DNA from: Diplosphaera chodatii
Lineage: Eukaryota > Chlorophyta > Trebouxiophyceae > Prasiolales > Stichococcaceae
Reading direction: 5' to 3'
DNA: 64,000 nucleotides
NCBI GenBank assembly: GCA_032358165.1
Contig: JAALGY010000044.1
Span: 62,001 to 126,000 of the forward strand
Shown here: in pieces, positions 10,576 to 23,300 of the stretch
Numbering within the stretch: the stretch's first letter is position 1
Layout: every line of letters starts with the position of its first letter
Translations under genes and position numbers: made by a program
The notes under the pieces: generated by a model
Seen by the model: the letters and a program-made list of their open reading frames with translations, nothing else
Database searches by the model: none
What the model was told of the DNA's origin: nothing

Positions 10576-13500
10576 CTACCTGCTCCACCGGTGCACCAGC
10601 CCTTCTGAGTTGCCCGTGTAGATCTCGTGCTGATCCTCGTCCAGGAACAGCGCGGTCATGTCTGCAACCACGGCGGTATGTTGAAGTACACCAATTGCGT
10701 GCAGCACATGCAGCCTCCGCCGCAGGCTCATTCTTAAAACTGCAAAGCTGTAGTGGCAGCAATCGGTGTAGAAGAAGCCCAGTCATGAAATAGTCATGGA
10801 AGCATGAGCCAGAACGCTGCACTGACTGCATGATGTGCTGCAGTCTCAGGGTCCCGACGCCATGAACGCAGGGTAACTGTAACAACCGAACAATGTGGCG
10901 TGCAGCGCACCGCACAGGGCTAGACTGGTTGCACGCTCTGCAGCAGTGCTGGGAGCCGGAGGCGCAGCGACCCGCGCGAGGCAGCGCCCCGTCAGCAGGC
11001 TGGACACGTGAATGCTGCCCAGGCAGCCGCGGCCGTCGGCCTCATCCGCGGCAGCGGTGATGCCACCACCGGTTGGCTGCAGCAAGGGTCACGGAGCTCA
11101 GCGGACTGAGACCGCAGGCGGCCTCAGGGGCACCCGCAAGCATGCTTTGAAAATCCACGGCACATCCCAGACTATCGTGGCCGTTGATGAATCTTACCGC
11201 AAGCAAGACTGGCACCAAAGCCGAGTGGGCTGCAGTCAAAACAGCCACGCTCGCGATAGCACGTACCTGGCACAGGGAGACGATGAGGTCCTGCCCGTGA
11301 TTAATGTACACACTGGAGGCATGGCTGCTTGGCCGCAAAAGGCTGTGGTCGTCAAACCAAGTGACTTGCTGGCCCTACAAAGGCAGGTGCTGGGATTCAA
11401 GTGAACGCTTCAGGTTGACTGCTTTAGGACATGAGACGAGCTTATGTGGCGTGCGGATGATGCTCAGGTGAATTCTGCTATGCTAGCAGTATGCTTGCCA
11501 TGGTGCCATGGTGCCAACCTGCAGGTTCCACACGCCTATGCTGTGCCGCAGCAGGCTCAGGAAGCAGTTGCGCTCCCACAGAAAAATGAATGCCGCCGGC
11601 GTCTGAAAGTCTGGCACCGTGACTGCTTCCACCTTGACGCCTAGCAGGTCCAGGATCTGCAGCGGCTGTCCCTCCTGCATTTGTGCAGCTTTGCGACATT
11701 GCTGGCCTGCTATGGAAGCAGCAGTACTCGCTTGATGGATCACAGGGTTGGGTCATAATGAAGTAGTGCAGCAACAGTGATCGGATTCCACCTGTTTGAA
11801 CACCAGCGCCTGATTGAACAGTTCTGCGAGCTCGGTCTTGACACCCGCTATCACAGGGTGGCGCAGCTCCTGTGGCAATGCATGACAATTGTGTCGTGTG
11901 CCAAAGTGGGTGGGCTGCAGCACTGTTGCAAACGACTTCTCAATGCTTGCAGCATGCTCTGCGTTGAGGCCCTGCGACGGAAACTGATGCCGATGCATGC
12001 AGCACACCAACTGTGCCAAAGTAAAATCGCACCTTCAGCAGGCTGCCATCTGTGATGTCGTGCACCCGCAGGGGTATGCACAGGAAGCTGCCGTCGCCTC
12101 CGGTCTCCATCTCCATGATGATCAGCAGCATGCCCCGTGAGATCTGTGTAGTCATAACGCATTGGCGTCATCCATTGCTGTCGTGCTTGGCCATTGCCAA
12201 CTGCAACAGTTCAAGAGCATGCCAGCAGTGTACGAAATATCTCGAGGCAGCAGGGTCCGCAGCACCTTGACATCCTGGATATGGGTGCTCGCTGCATGCA
12301 TCAGTTGGGGATGGCTGCCATTGGCGCTAGGTGTTCGTGTGCTGTGTGGTGCTGCAGTTTCGCTGGCAGCAAGCGTGTATGTAACCCAGTTTCTGTCGTT
12401 GCAACTGCCTGCTGTGCATAACACACTGCTGCTCGCTGCAGAGGATGCTGTGTCAGGCGGGCTGCTGATAGAGTACAGAGGCTGGTAGCGCTGCAGGTCA
12501 TATACAGCATATGTCCTGCAATGTTACGGGGCAAAACTTCATACTTTGGTACACCTCAGCGAGCAGCTTGTGCACGAGAAGATCCGCGCAGCACTTGCAC
12601 GACGTGCGCAGCAATGCTGCACACAGCCGGACCTGGTCGCTGCATTGTACGACAACACCTTCGAGTTGACATCGTCAAATTCGACAAAGCTCGGATACTC
12701 AAGCCTGTCAAACACGGGCACGCCATCCTGTGGCCGGCCCCGCCGTAGGCACCTGCACGGCGGGAGGGTTTGTCCAAACGCTCACAGAAGGTGAGAGGCA
12801 TGTTGAGGGTATAGAGATATGCATGCGTTCCTTGCTGCACAATTGCTGGGCGCACTCTGCAGGGATGGACCGCGACGTCAGGGTGCTGTACTCATCTGAA
12901 CCGTGCACCGACACCACGATGAGACACCTACGTGCGGACAGTTGCTCATGGCACTTTAGCAGCATGTATACCTGACAAGCATCAACATGGCGAAATAACG
13001 ACACGTGCACGAAATTGCAGCGGCACCTCTGATGGCGGTTCCAGAACAGGCTGCGGATGACTTCATCGTGCTGCACGTTCAGGCTGCAAAGTCGTCTGCC
13101 GCTGACTGCAACCACACCACTCTGGAGTTTTAAGTCTGCTGATGCAGCCCATTGCCTTGCACTGTGATTGCAGCTGAGTTTCCTGCATTGCTTCTCTGGG
13201 GTTATGGCCCTGACTTCACAGTCGATTGCAGTGCCTCATGAAGCGTGCCTCTGTTGAATGCCGTGCAGCTGCCAGATTGGCACAGGACGAACAACAGGCC
13301 GTCCGCTGCCACAATCTCCGTGACCTTTGATCGGCTTGCCTGCATCATGCATGACGTTTCTGCTAGTGCGGCCACAGATTCACACCACAAGGCCAAGATG
13401 GGCAGTCTGATGGCACGCTTCTGGAAGGATACAGGCAGATTGCACACCTGCAGTGGGAAGGTTGTGAGGCGCTGGGGATCAAAGCTGTCGTACTCCCTCT

Positions 13501-13654
13501 GAAGGCACATGTCTCTGTACGGCAGGCCTGCATCCGTGGTGTGACGCTGAAGGCGCTTGCTAGCGGTGTCGTGGCCAGCCTGCCGCCTGAGGGCTTTGGC
13601 TGCCACATTGCAGGTGCCGTCCGCACTCCGCCCTCGCTTCTGGCTGGCCCGCAC
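10576..13654 (-). CDS. Conserved WD40-like protein of unknown function
   Basis: Many minus-strand exons carry beta-propeller text in a consistent order: YRDMCLQREYDSFDPQRL (about 13500), VTEIVAADGLLFVLCQSGS (13300), SLNVQHDEVIRSLFWNRHQR (13050), LEYPSFVEFDDVNSKVLSYN (12680), ISRGMLLIIMEMETGGDGSF (12120), AELFNQALVFKQVES (11790), TPAAFIFLWERNCFLSLL (11590), HGQDLIVSLCQ (11290), GSIHVSSLLTGRCLARV (10990), and EDQHEIYTGNSEGLVHRWS before a TAG stop at 10576. This order matches, from memory, a conserved uncharacterised plant WD40 family with FWNR and FVEFDDVN motifs; I cannot give a name. Exon borders were not all fixed, and the start (ATG near 13654) is approximate. A scaffold role is the default expectation, not shown. 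Confidence 0.75.
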
Positions 13655-14699
13655 CCGCCTAGAGCCTGCAGTGACAGCGGTGAGTGCATGGCAATCAGCG
13701 GGCTACATGTGCTTCCCTTCATGTTCAGCCACCAAAGCACCCTGCACAGCAGCAAGAACTCGCCTGTGGCTGGGCTCACGCCTGGCGCATCCGCATTCAT
13801 TCTAGCATCTTGCTGCGCAGGCCCACGCTTTACAGCTGCAAATAGACTGTCAGCATCCGCTCAATTGACGTTGTGGCGCTGCTGGATTCAATCGTGATCC
13901 GCGGCTACTTGCGGAGGTGCAGAACAGACACATCGGCCCTTTCATGCCCGCGGACAGAGTCGCAACGAGCGTGTCGCCAGAGCTTCCGTGCCGTAACGAC
14001 CAACGTTGGCTTGCTTGGTAGATTCCTAGCGTCAGACTGCAGGAGCACACTGCGCAACGCTGCGAGATCATGACAGCTCACAGCCCAAGAATGTCCAGGG
14101 GGTGAAGCAGTAGCTGGTGGAAGCTAGATAGTAAGATGTGCAACCCAGACTGACGCCGGCAAACGTATGCCGCACAATTTAAACTGTGTACAATTGCTGC
14201 AACAATAGAAAGATGCCAAAACGAAAGAACGCAGCACTTCTGCTATCAAATACACAATACAAGGCACCGGCGCAAGCCGCCAAACAGTGTCATTGCACAA
14301 ACTGGTGCGGAAATGCAAACAGCCATGAATCATGTGTTCGCACTTCAGTTCTACAGCGAATCAAGATATCAAAGCAAACTGTTTGCACGAGCACCAGCAG
14401 CTTAACCCCGCGTACCCTGTACCATACACACTTGGCTACAAGGCTCTGGCGGCTTTGCAAGCCGCAATGCATACAGCGTGCTGCACTTCTGGCCCGGCTA
14501 AGAATAGTTTGGGTCGCCATGTGCGGTACCAGAGACCAAGCCCAGCGTCGACATGCGCATGGAGCGCCTGCCTTGTGCGTCCACATGGATTCGCGCACGT
14601 GTGGCATTCTGCAGGAGACAGCCAAACCCACACGAGCGTCATGTCGTGCAGCAAACCACGTGTGTCGTCATGGCAACACTTCTGTTTCATCCGTGACAG
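13655..14699. other. Region without a confident gene
   Basis: Open frames occur on both strands, but none shows a recognisable family or consistent splice sites. It may contain 5' exons of the WD40-like gene and the 3' end of the membrane-protein gene upstream. Confidence 0.3.
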
Positions 14700-17265
14700 A
14701 ACGCCTGCATTGAAGTTCTGGATCAGCGCACACCTGCATGATGGGGCTGTCCCGCTGCAGCCCGGCCCCGCGGTTCCACACAAGCTGCCGTGCCTGCGCT
14801 GCTGGCTGGATGTAGTCTCCTACGCAAGCATGCACAGATGCTCACAAGTTGAGCGATGAGGATCATAGCATCGTGCATTGATGCATCTGCACGGTGCTGA
14901 GCAAGGATGTCTGCAGCATGCTGCTGAGGAACCCAACAGCTTCTGCAGGACGGCCATGCTCAAGCACAGCCTGCAAACTTGCGCACCTAGTTGCAGACTG
15001 ACGCTGGTCCGATTCAGGTTTGCGCCCTGCGCCGCTTGCTCCGGTTGCCCTGCCTCGACGTCCTGCTCGGCCAGCTGCACGGTCTGATCATTTCGCCTAC
15101 AAGGGCATGGTTTGTGGGCGTGAGTGCCAGAGTACCTGGTTGGACCATCCCTGGTACACGTTTCTTGCATATGTTAGGCCAGCATGTCGAGATTCATATT
15201 ATATTGGCACTCGCACGTCTTGCAACCCTAAAAGGTTTACTTATCAGGGCACGTACCTGCGGCGCCAGGGGCAGCAGCAAGCGGCAAGTGCGCTGCACGA
15301 CGGCACCCGGAGCGACCCACAGGCCGCACGCAGCTGAGCGCCCAGCTGCCTGAAGAACGGCTGGGGCGGCGGCCCGGGGTGCCACCGCAACAGCCCCGCC
15401 CGAACCTGCAAACGTGACAGTCGCCCAGTGCAATATGTCAGCAGGAGCTCAATCCCGTAAATCATACTTTAAACATGTGCCGCCACGGAGTGATGCACAG
15501 CGCCTGGGCGCAGAATGACACTGGGAGCCACAACATGAAGCACCTGGAACCCCAGGACCAGGATGGCGAGGCGCAGCACAATGACGGGGCTGAGGACCGA
15601 CGCGACGCCCAGCACCACAATGATGAACTGGCCCATGAGGGCGCACCCCAGGATCTCCTGCAACATGCATAAAACACCCGTCGATTAGCATCCTCTTACA
15701 ACTTGGGCCGCCTCGCTCTGCGGATAGAGGGTGTCGAGGGGTCGGCAGACAGCCGCAAACACACTGACGCGACGCCGAAGTTACAAGCGCACCCGGCGGA
15801 AGATAAAGGCACCAAGGAAAGATGTGAGTGCCACCAGTATGGTGATGACCATGTCCAAGATGCACTCCACCTGTGATTGCATATGTCAAGGGTCACTCAT
15901 GGTACAACTGACTGACGGCATCGTGCATCCACGCATCACTGGAACTGCAGATTGTTGGTTGTTCCACACCTCTGAGTTGCCGTACGCAAAGGCAAAATCG
16001 CGGATCCAGTTCTTCCGCAACTCGCTGCTGCCCCACGACGACTGGCCTGCGTGATGTGCATCCCCGGCATCAGTATGCTTGAATGGGTCAACTCCGAAGC
16101 TTCTGCATGGGCATGGCTGCAGCATGCACCCATCACGCGAACTCCAGCAGGCGCTGTGGGCATTTCCGGAAAGGTCCCATAAGGCTGCAGCCCACCATCC
16201 TCGGCCTTGAACTGCTGCGGCGTGGCGGAGCAGAGCACCGCCAGCACGATGTAGAACACGACCTGGATGGCCATGATCCACAGCCACGCGGTCCGCCGTC
16301 GCATGAAGTTGCGGTGCTCAGAGCCCTGCGCATGCAGATCAGTTCATCATCAGAGGCGTCACCTAGAAGGAGGGCATGCAACAAGGCAATATGGGGATGT
16401 TGTGTCAGTCGATGATGATCGTCGTGCGCCCTGCCATCAAGAGTGGAGAGGCGCTTCACCTGCAGCGCGAGCACCACTGCCTGGCGGCGGCCTTGCGCTG
16501 CCAGCTCTGCCGCCTCCTGCTGCTTGGCGGCAAGGAACAGTGGTGTCAAGACAAGCGCCTTGTACCTGCTCCAACATGTTGGCGCATCAGGGTGTTGTGC
16601 TGCAGCCACGGTCCCAGCCCCATGACTCACCTGGTGTGGGTTGGCGGCTGCCTGTGCTGCGGCTGCCAGCTTGAGCTCCGCCAGCCGCTCCATGTGGATG
16701 GCCACATCCACCGTGTTGTCGGGCTGCTGCACGATAAAGTGCGTGTTGCCGGTCAGCTCGCCGGCGGCGGTGCCGCCCACGGTGGCTGTCGTGCGTGGGG
16801 GCACCGCCGCCTCTGGCTGCTGCGCCGCACTGGTCGCCTCAGCAGACCCTGGGCTGCCGCCGGCAGCTGCCCACTCGGGACCCAGCACGACCCTGCGAAC
16901 CCAAGCCATATCAGCATGGCAGCAGCGTTCTGAAGTCTGCAATTCAACTCCATGTGCAGCGTACGACAGGTGCACGGCCAACATGCATGGCCAGCATGCA
17001 CTGGTGCGCTCTGAAGAGAGTCGCACTCTGTGAAGGTGATGACATGCTGTGGCACAGGCTCTGCGACCGCTGGCTCCGAGGTTGCTTCTGCAGGTGTATT
17101 CATGACGATTGCCGCAGTTGCCTCCGCTGCAAGAGGGTGCGTGCCGCCGGCAGTCTGACTGCTAAATGCAGGTGTAGCGCGGCCATCACTCATGTGCGAG
17201 TCTGCTGCAGTCGTCAGCGGTTGTGTGGAGGCCGCTTCAACATCGTCGGTGCTGCTCGCCATCAC
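14700..17265 (-). CDS. Multi-spanning membrane protein, unknown
   Basis: Family not recognised. The first exon starts at 17265 (MMASSTDDVEAASTQP) and continues with a long Ala/Thr/Pro-rich, presumably disordered cytosolic region. Then come an amphipathic segment (IHMERLAELKLAAAAQAAAN, about 16700), EAAELAAQGRRQAVVLALQ (16480), and hydrophobic helices: AWLWIMAIQVVFYIVLAVLC (about 16270), ILDMVITILVALTSFLGAFI (15850), MGQFIIVVLGVASVLSPVIV (15630) and LAILVLGFQVLHVVAPSVIL (15550). A conserved-looking linker SELRKNWIRDFAFAYGNSE sits near 16000. So at least four membrane spans are visible. The 3' end is unclear: reading-frame pieces continue to about 14700 without an obvious terminal exon. Transporter or organelle membrane roles are guesses. 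The gene is confident; the borders are not. Confidence 0.6.
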
Positions 17266-17680
17266 AAGTAGTGCCTATGCGCCGGTGTCGAACGAGGGCC
17301 CCAGCGCCGACCAGTATTTGAGTAGTTTGGATTTGACCCAAATCATGCACCCCAGCGTCAAGCTAGGAAGCAGGTGAGGGTGGTGTCACCATTTCTGGCC
17401 CTCCAAGCTACCGTTGCCTCATCACACATGAAGTCTGACCTGCAGAGCGACAACTGTCCAGTTGCACCTGCACCCCGAGCGTGCGGACGTGGCGTGGGTG
17501 CCACGCTGGCATCAGCATGCAAGAATGTAGCATGCAGCTGCAATCATCGACGGCGCAGCGCTTCTGCATCACGGACGTTTGCTTTCAAGCAGCAGTAACA
17601 TTTCGATCTTCCACCCCCCTGCAGTCCTAGCACATAGATTGCACCCTGATCACTCGCGCCATAGCCTGTGCATCCAACGC

Positions 17681-19990
17681 ATGGACGATGTTGTAACGGC
17701 CAAGGACGTGCAGACAGCGGCAGATATCCCACTGAACCAGGATAAGCCCGTGCAAGTGGGCAGCTGCATCGTCACTACTGTTTACCTGGAGTCAGAGCGC
17801 CCGCGGTGAGCGATGCTGGGTGCGCATGCATGTGTGCTGCCGGTGTTGTCTCTCACGACAACGCTCAGCGTTGCTTTCCCCGACAAACCAGCACGCAAAA
17901 GTGTGGTTTGGTGCTATGTACAGCGGCCGCATACGGCACCGTCCAGTGAAGGTCGTTGAAGCGGCAACAGGCGACGGCGCCGTCGTCGATTCCGCAGAGC
18001 TGCAGGAGCTTGCGGACTTGGGCTTGCCGACCACCTTCGCATCTGCGCAGGTGAGTGAGGGGACGCTGATCACACCATGCTGCCGGTGGTCTGTCTGCTC
18101 TGGAGCACCATGCTGACGGAGATAGATGGTCAGAGGTCACCTGGTGCGCGATGCGCAGAAGGTTCAGAGTGGTGGCAGCTCTGCTGAGCATCGGACACGG
18201 CGGCAGTCACAAACGTGGCGGACAGCCGGCGGCACAGCAGCAGGTCCTGCCGCAGGTCCATCCCATGCAGAGCACTGGCTTCAGGTGTGCAGATTTGCCT
18301 TGCTGGTGAGCAGGGTGGTGTTGGGTCCCAGGTGTCTGGCGTCAGGCACACATCAGTTCAGCTGGCTTGGTGTCACCAGTGATGTCAGCTGGTGCGCAGG
18401 CGTACGATGCTGCATCGCGACGCCATTACTTCCTACCGCCCGGCGGCCGGCAAGCGCAGTGGGAGCCGCCTGCAGGGGCCGAACCAGCCTGCCTGCCGGC
18501 GCCCTTCGCCTGGAGCCGGGCCCTGTCCGAGCTGCAGCAGGCGGCGTCGAAGACGGCAGCAGATGGAGCAGCCGGCAGCCAGGCCGCAGCGCACGAGGAT
18601 GCTGCGCTCAGGGCACCAGACGCCAGCGGTGGGCAGCAGCTAGCCCCTGCAGATGGCGCCAATGGCCATGCTAGTGCAGCAGCGGCGCCTGTGGATGCCC
18701 CAGATGCAGCTGGTGCAGCGGCGGCAGCAGACGAGTGGGTGCGTGGGCCAATGCCGCGCAAGCTGTGGAAGTACTGGATGCAGCGGTACACTCTGTTTGC
18801 ACGCTTTGACGATGGCGTGCTGCTGGACGAGGAGGGCTGGTTCTCCGTGACGCCCGAGGCGATTGCAAGGTGACCCTGGCTGGTTGTCTCATGCACAGCA
18901 TCAGCGTCAGCGTGAAACTGCACTGCACCTCAAGCTCTTGGCACTTGCCGGGTTGAGGGTGCTCTTGCAACCATGCACACGCCACTCTGTGCCCGCAACA
19001 TTGAGATGAAACTGTGGTCGCGCTCAACCCTGCCAGTGCTCGGGCAGGCACCAGGCGCAGCGCTGCGCGTGCGGCACGGTGCTGGACCCCTTTGCCGGCG
19101 TCGGCGGCAACGTCATCCAGATGGCGGGCACCTGCGGCCGCGTCATCGCGGGGGAGCTGTCGCCGGAGCGCGCCAGCCTCATCCGCCACAACGCGCGGGT
19201 GTACGGCGCTGCCGACCGGGTGGAGGTCCGCTGCCGCGACTTCTGGGACGGCTCGGCACCGGCCGAGGTGCGCCATTTCCAACGTTTGTTGGGGTTTCGT
19301 GTGCAGCAGTGGGCCAGCTCGCTGCCTGCCAAAGTTCTGCAGATGATCCAAGGTACAAGTTTTCAGCCTCCCGGCAGCCCAAGACCCGCTGTTGCCAATG
19401 GTGAAATTGGGCAAAATGCGCAGCTCTGTTTTTGTGGCCTGCAGCCAAAGCAAACATGAGTTTTGGTACGTCATCATGGAAGTTGATCCGGCTGCAGGCA
19501 GATGTGGTGTTCCTGTCACCGCCGTGGGGCGGGCCGCAGTACCTGTCGCAGCCCACTTTCTCAGTCGAGCCGCGGCTTGGCAGCATGCATCAGTCGCTTG
19601 GCGAGTTGCTGCACAGGCAAGTTGCTGGGCATCCTGCTGCATGTCTTGGTACTTCGACAACACATGCAGCAGCAAGCATTCTATCCAGCACTTGCTAGTC
19701 CTGCCTGGCTGACCTGAGGGGTGGGTGCTCACGACAGGGCGGAGGTCCGGCACATGCGCAAACGCTCGGATGCCGCCAGGAGCCCAAGTGAGCATGCCGC
19801 AGCCTTGCAGAATCAAATCGCAGCAGACACATCGAGGAGGGGAGTTGTGGTGTTCCTGCCAAAGAACACCAGCCTGGAGCAGCTGTCGGACCTGGTGCTG
19901 CCAGGCCACACCGTAGAGGTGGAGCGAAGCATACTGGATGGCTTCTTCAAGGGTATCACAGTCTACTTCTGGGAGGGTCTCCGGCAATGA
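17681..19990 (+). CDS. TGS1: Trimethylguanosine synthase (RNA cap hypermethylase)
   Basis: TGS1 uses SAM to convert the m7G cap of snRNAs and snoRNAs to m2,2,7G. The catalytic core is unmistakable: [20 protein letters not shown] and [16 protein letters not shown] (exon 18389-18869), [11 protein letters not shown] and [20 protein letters not shown] (19048-19267), [14 protein letters not shown] (19498-19616), and [18 protein letters not shown] to the stop at 19990. Before the core is a WW-like stretch, [14 protein letters not shown] then QAQWEPP, as plant TGS1 proteins have. Upstream exons (17681-17805, about 17880-18050 with [13 protein letters not shown], and 18170-18285) are plausible TGS1 N-terminal pieces, but I could not fix their joins. 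The intron beginning at 19617 is GC-AG (AG then GCAAGT). Expected site: nucleus or nucleolus. Confidence 0.88.
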
Positions 19991-19997
19991 CAGGGCT

Positions 19998-20068
19998 GGC
20001 TGTAACATCTGTCTTACACAACTACACAACGAGGCCTGGTTGTAACATCTGTCGTACACAACGAACAG
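19998..20068 (+). repeat. Tandem 40-nt repeat carrying TGTAA twice
   Basis: TGTAACATCTGTC is followed by TACACAAC-type sequence at 20001 and again at 20041, a 40-nt period. It lies just after the TGS1 stop and before the convergent IBTK-like stop. TGTAA is the usual green-algal poly(A) signal, so the repeat may duplicate the 3'-end signal. Confidence 0.7.
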
Positions 20069-20328
20069 GGGTGCAAATGGCTCAGCTACAACAGTCATAG
20101 CATGAAAGTGCACCTACAATCGAATTGGTTTTTCAGCGCAACAGAGAACTGAGGAAGCAACAGAGCCAGCACACTGCAGAGCTCGCACTCTGCAGGCGCT
20201 GAGTTAAATGTTGACAGCCACGGCGGGGCAGCATGCTGCTGTGCGCATGCTGCTTGTGCTCCTGCCACGGAGCTGGGATCAAACCACTGAAAAACCAACG
20301 TCAGCAATCGCGGGTTCGTCAGTTGGCC

Positions 20329-23300
20329 TCATGAAGGCTGTGTCCCACTGTGGCCATTGCTCACGGCAGTGCCGGCCGCTGCATCCGAATGCGCCTGGCT
20401 CTGCCCCGGTACAGGTCTGCCACCCCGAGGCCCTCGCGGCCGGCGCTTTGGCGGCGGGGCGGCAGTTGCACCATCCTGCTGCCCCGGGCCAGGCTCCTTG
20501 GCGACAGGTGCAGGGGTTCCAGCAGGACCACGAGGTCGGCGGGGCTTGTGCACCCTTTCTCGTTTGGCCGATCCCAATGAAGTCCTGGTTGCTGGCGCCT
20601 CGCCATTGGCCGCTGGCGCGGCAGCAGCTTCGGCCACCGGCGCTACGTCCGCTGCACCCATGGCAGCGGCCGCCGCAAGCTGCGCAGCCGCAGCCTTGGC
20701 CGCACGCGCTCGCTGCTTCGCCTCCGCCTTCCGCTGCGCCTTCTCAGCAGCCCTGGCGGCGGCGATGGCCGCCAGCTCCTCAGCCTCCTCCTGCACGCGG
20801 GACACCAATATCGTACAAGCTCGTTCCGCAGCTCCACGCTGCAGGACCAACCCGCCAAGGGATGTCGGATCACCTGTGCACAGCAGTGCTTTGCACACTG
20901 CTCTGGTTCAGGTTGCTGCAGGCACACCTGGGCGCGCAGCTGCTCCTGCTGCTCCTCCCGCTCGATCTCCCGCAGCGGCACCACCACATGCTCCTCCGGC
21001 ACAAACCACTTGCTGCTCGGCGCTTCCCGCTGCGGCGTGCGCCTGCAGTGTTCAGGCAGACACCAGTGCTCGCCTGTCTGTTGGCCTGAGCATAGTGTGG
21101 CCTGCTGACACTTTGGTGATTTATCAGAATCAGTATGAGCTGGGGAGGCATGGCAGTGCGCACGTGCGGCAAATTGGCAATAAGGACTGATACCAACATC
21201 AACAGGGTGGGCACCTGCTGCTCGGGGAGATGCCGGCCGGGAACAGCGCTCCGGGGGATGTGCCCAGCAGGGCGCCGGCCTGGGGCGAGGCGCCGATGCG
21301 CCAGGAGGCCGTCGGCGCGCTGCCCTGCCCGGGGGACGTGCCCAGCGGCGTCCAATTGGCGGCCACGCTCTCCCGGTGGTGCTCCTGCGCGGCCTGCAGA
21401 GCATGAGCTACTCACACTGAGCCCCTGGGGCACCTGGCGACCTGGTCTGCTGCAGCGTCCGATGCGTACCACCTTGTCCATGCTTGCACGGCTGTGGGAT
21501 GTCGGATGCCAACCTGCTTACAGGCAAGCGTGACGGCAGGCCGCCAGCACACACAGGCGGTGCAGCAGCGTGCCTGGATGTCGCGCAGGCTGGGCAGGCG
21601 GGTGGGCGGGCTGGCGCCCTTGGCGGTGGAGCCGCCGCCGCCCCATGCAGGCGGCGTGTTGCGCATCGGGATGGGCGCCGACTTGGGGCTCACGAAATCG
21701 GCCAGCGACACGCGGCGCCCGCTGCTGCAGGCACGCAACGAGCACGCCTCAAGCGCCAGCACATGATGTGAACCGTACCATTATGCACATGTACATGCGG
21801 GGCGAACAGGGTGGGATATCAACGACATGACAGACGAATCCCGCTTTTTGGACGAGAAAAGGCACCTTGATGGCGTTGCCTCCGGCTGCTGCCGCTGCAC
21901 GTGGGCGCCGCTGCCAGATGCTCCGGAGCGGCTGGCGGTGCCCGAGCGCGCACGCGGCAGCATGACAGGCGACTGGCCTGCAGACACGACGAGCCGGTCT
22001 CAGGCGTGATGCACGGTGCACAGCGCCAAGACACACAGGGCATCGCCTTGTGCTATCAAATCACTGCAGGGCGCCTTTGGCTGCCACCACAAGATGCAGC
22101 AGCACCTTCGGGAGCGCGGCTGTCTGCCTCCTGCGACTGGCGCGCCAGCCCCGCTGTGAGACCACTGACGGCTGTGGCGCTGCTGCTGCCCGAGGCCGCG
22201 CCTCCGGTTGCGAGCACCTCGCTCGCACCAGGTGCGGCCGGTGCCAGCGCTGCTGCGGGGGCGCCCCAGCCCCTCGGCGCCGTGGGCGCGGCTGGAGCCG
22301 CAGAGCCAGGTGCCAGCGGCGGGGCGGCATCTGAAGCGGCTGTCTGTGCTGCAGGCGTGCCCCAGCCCCTGGGGGCTGCCGGGGCAGCTGGGGTTGCTAC
22401 AGCATCCTTGTCCAGATCACCCCGCAGGAAGAGCGACAGGCCGCCCTTGCGCGGCGGCTTTGCCGCCTTGCGGGCCGTTGACTGGGCTGCCTTCGCCGTC
22501 GCAGCTGCAGATGAGCGCGCCTCTTCCGACTGGGGCTCTGGCGCCACTGTAAAGCCTGCTGTCACCTGCATGCCACCGTTGGCAGCAGGCGCCGCAGCCG
22601 AAGCTGGACTCACGGCGACGTCAGGGCTGGGTGAGACCGTCGGCTGGACAGCGTTTGCAAGAGTGGTGGGCAGCAGTCTGGGCAGATCCAGCGACACAGC
22701 TGGACCCGCAGGCGAGGATGCAGCGGCGCCCTCCCTCTGCTTCTGCTGGCGCCGCTGCTGCCGGCCTGCCCTGCCGACAGCGGCTGCGGCCGATTCATTG
22801 GCGCTGGCCCGGGCCTTGTCTGCTGGGGACACCCCGGCAGAAGCATCCCGCTGCAGCATCTGCGGCGCCAGGAGCCCGGCCAGAGATGAGACCGGCGCTC
22901 CAGCGGCCAGTGCCGCCAGCGCCGCGACCACCTGGCACAGCGATGCAGCTTTGCTGGTCAGCACCAGCAGTCAACTCAAGGCAGCAGTACTTGCTCAGGT
23001 GACACATGGCTACCATCTGCAGCCCGCGTGGGAACTGCTATTGCAGGTGTGTGACGCACCTGCGGCCGCTGCGCAACTTTGAAGGCCTGCTGCGCATTCA
23101 GCGCCTCGCCGTCAGCAGCCCGCAGCTCGAGCGCCTCGATCTGCTGCAGCTTCTTCCGCAGGTGCCGCACCTTCACCAAGGGTACAGCTGTTAGGTGTGC
23201 TGTACAAGCCAGAAGCTGGAAATCCCAATTGCAGGATGCATGCACCACGATTGTGGTCAAAACAGAAGCGAGCACGCCCTGCTGGCAATCTGCCTGCTGG

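Noticed and set aside
18671..20113. 480-aa minus-strand open frame
   Set aside because: It lies antisense to the TGS1 catalytic exons, has no family content, and results from high GC at shared wobble positions.
21901..23082. 393-aa plus-strand Ala/Ser-rich open frame
   Set aside because: Shadow of the Ala-rich exons of the IBTK-like gene on the minus strand, which carries the recognisable tail motifs.
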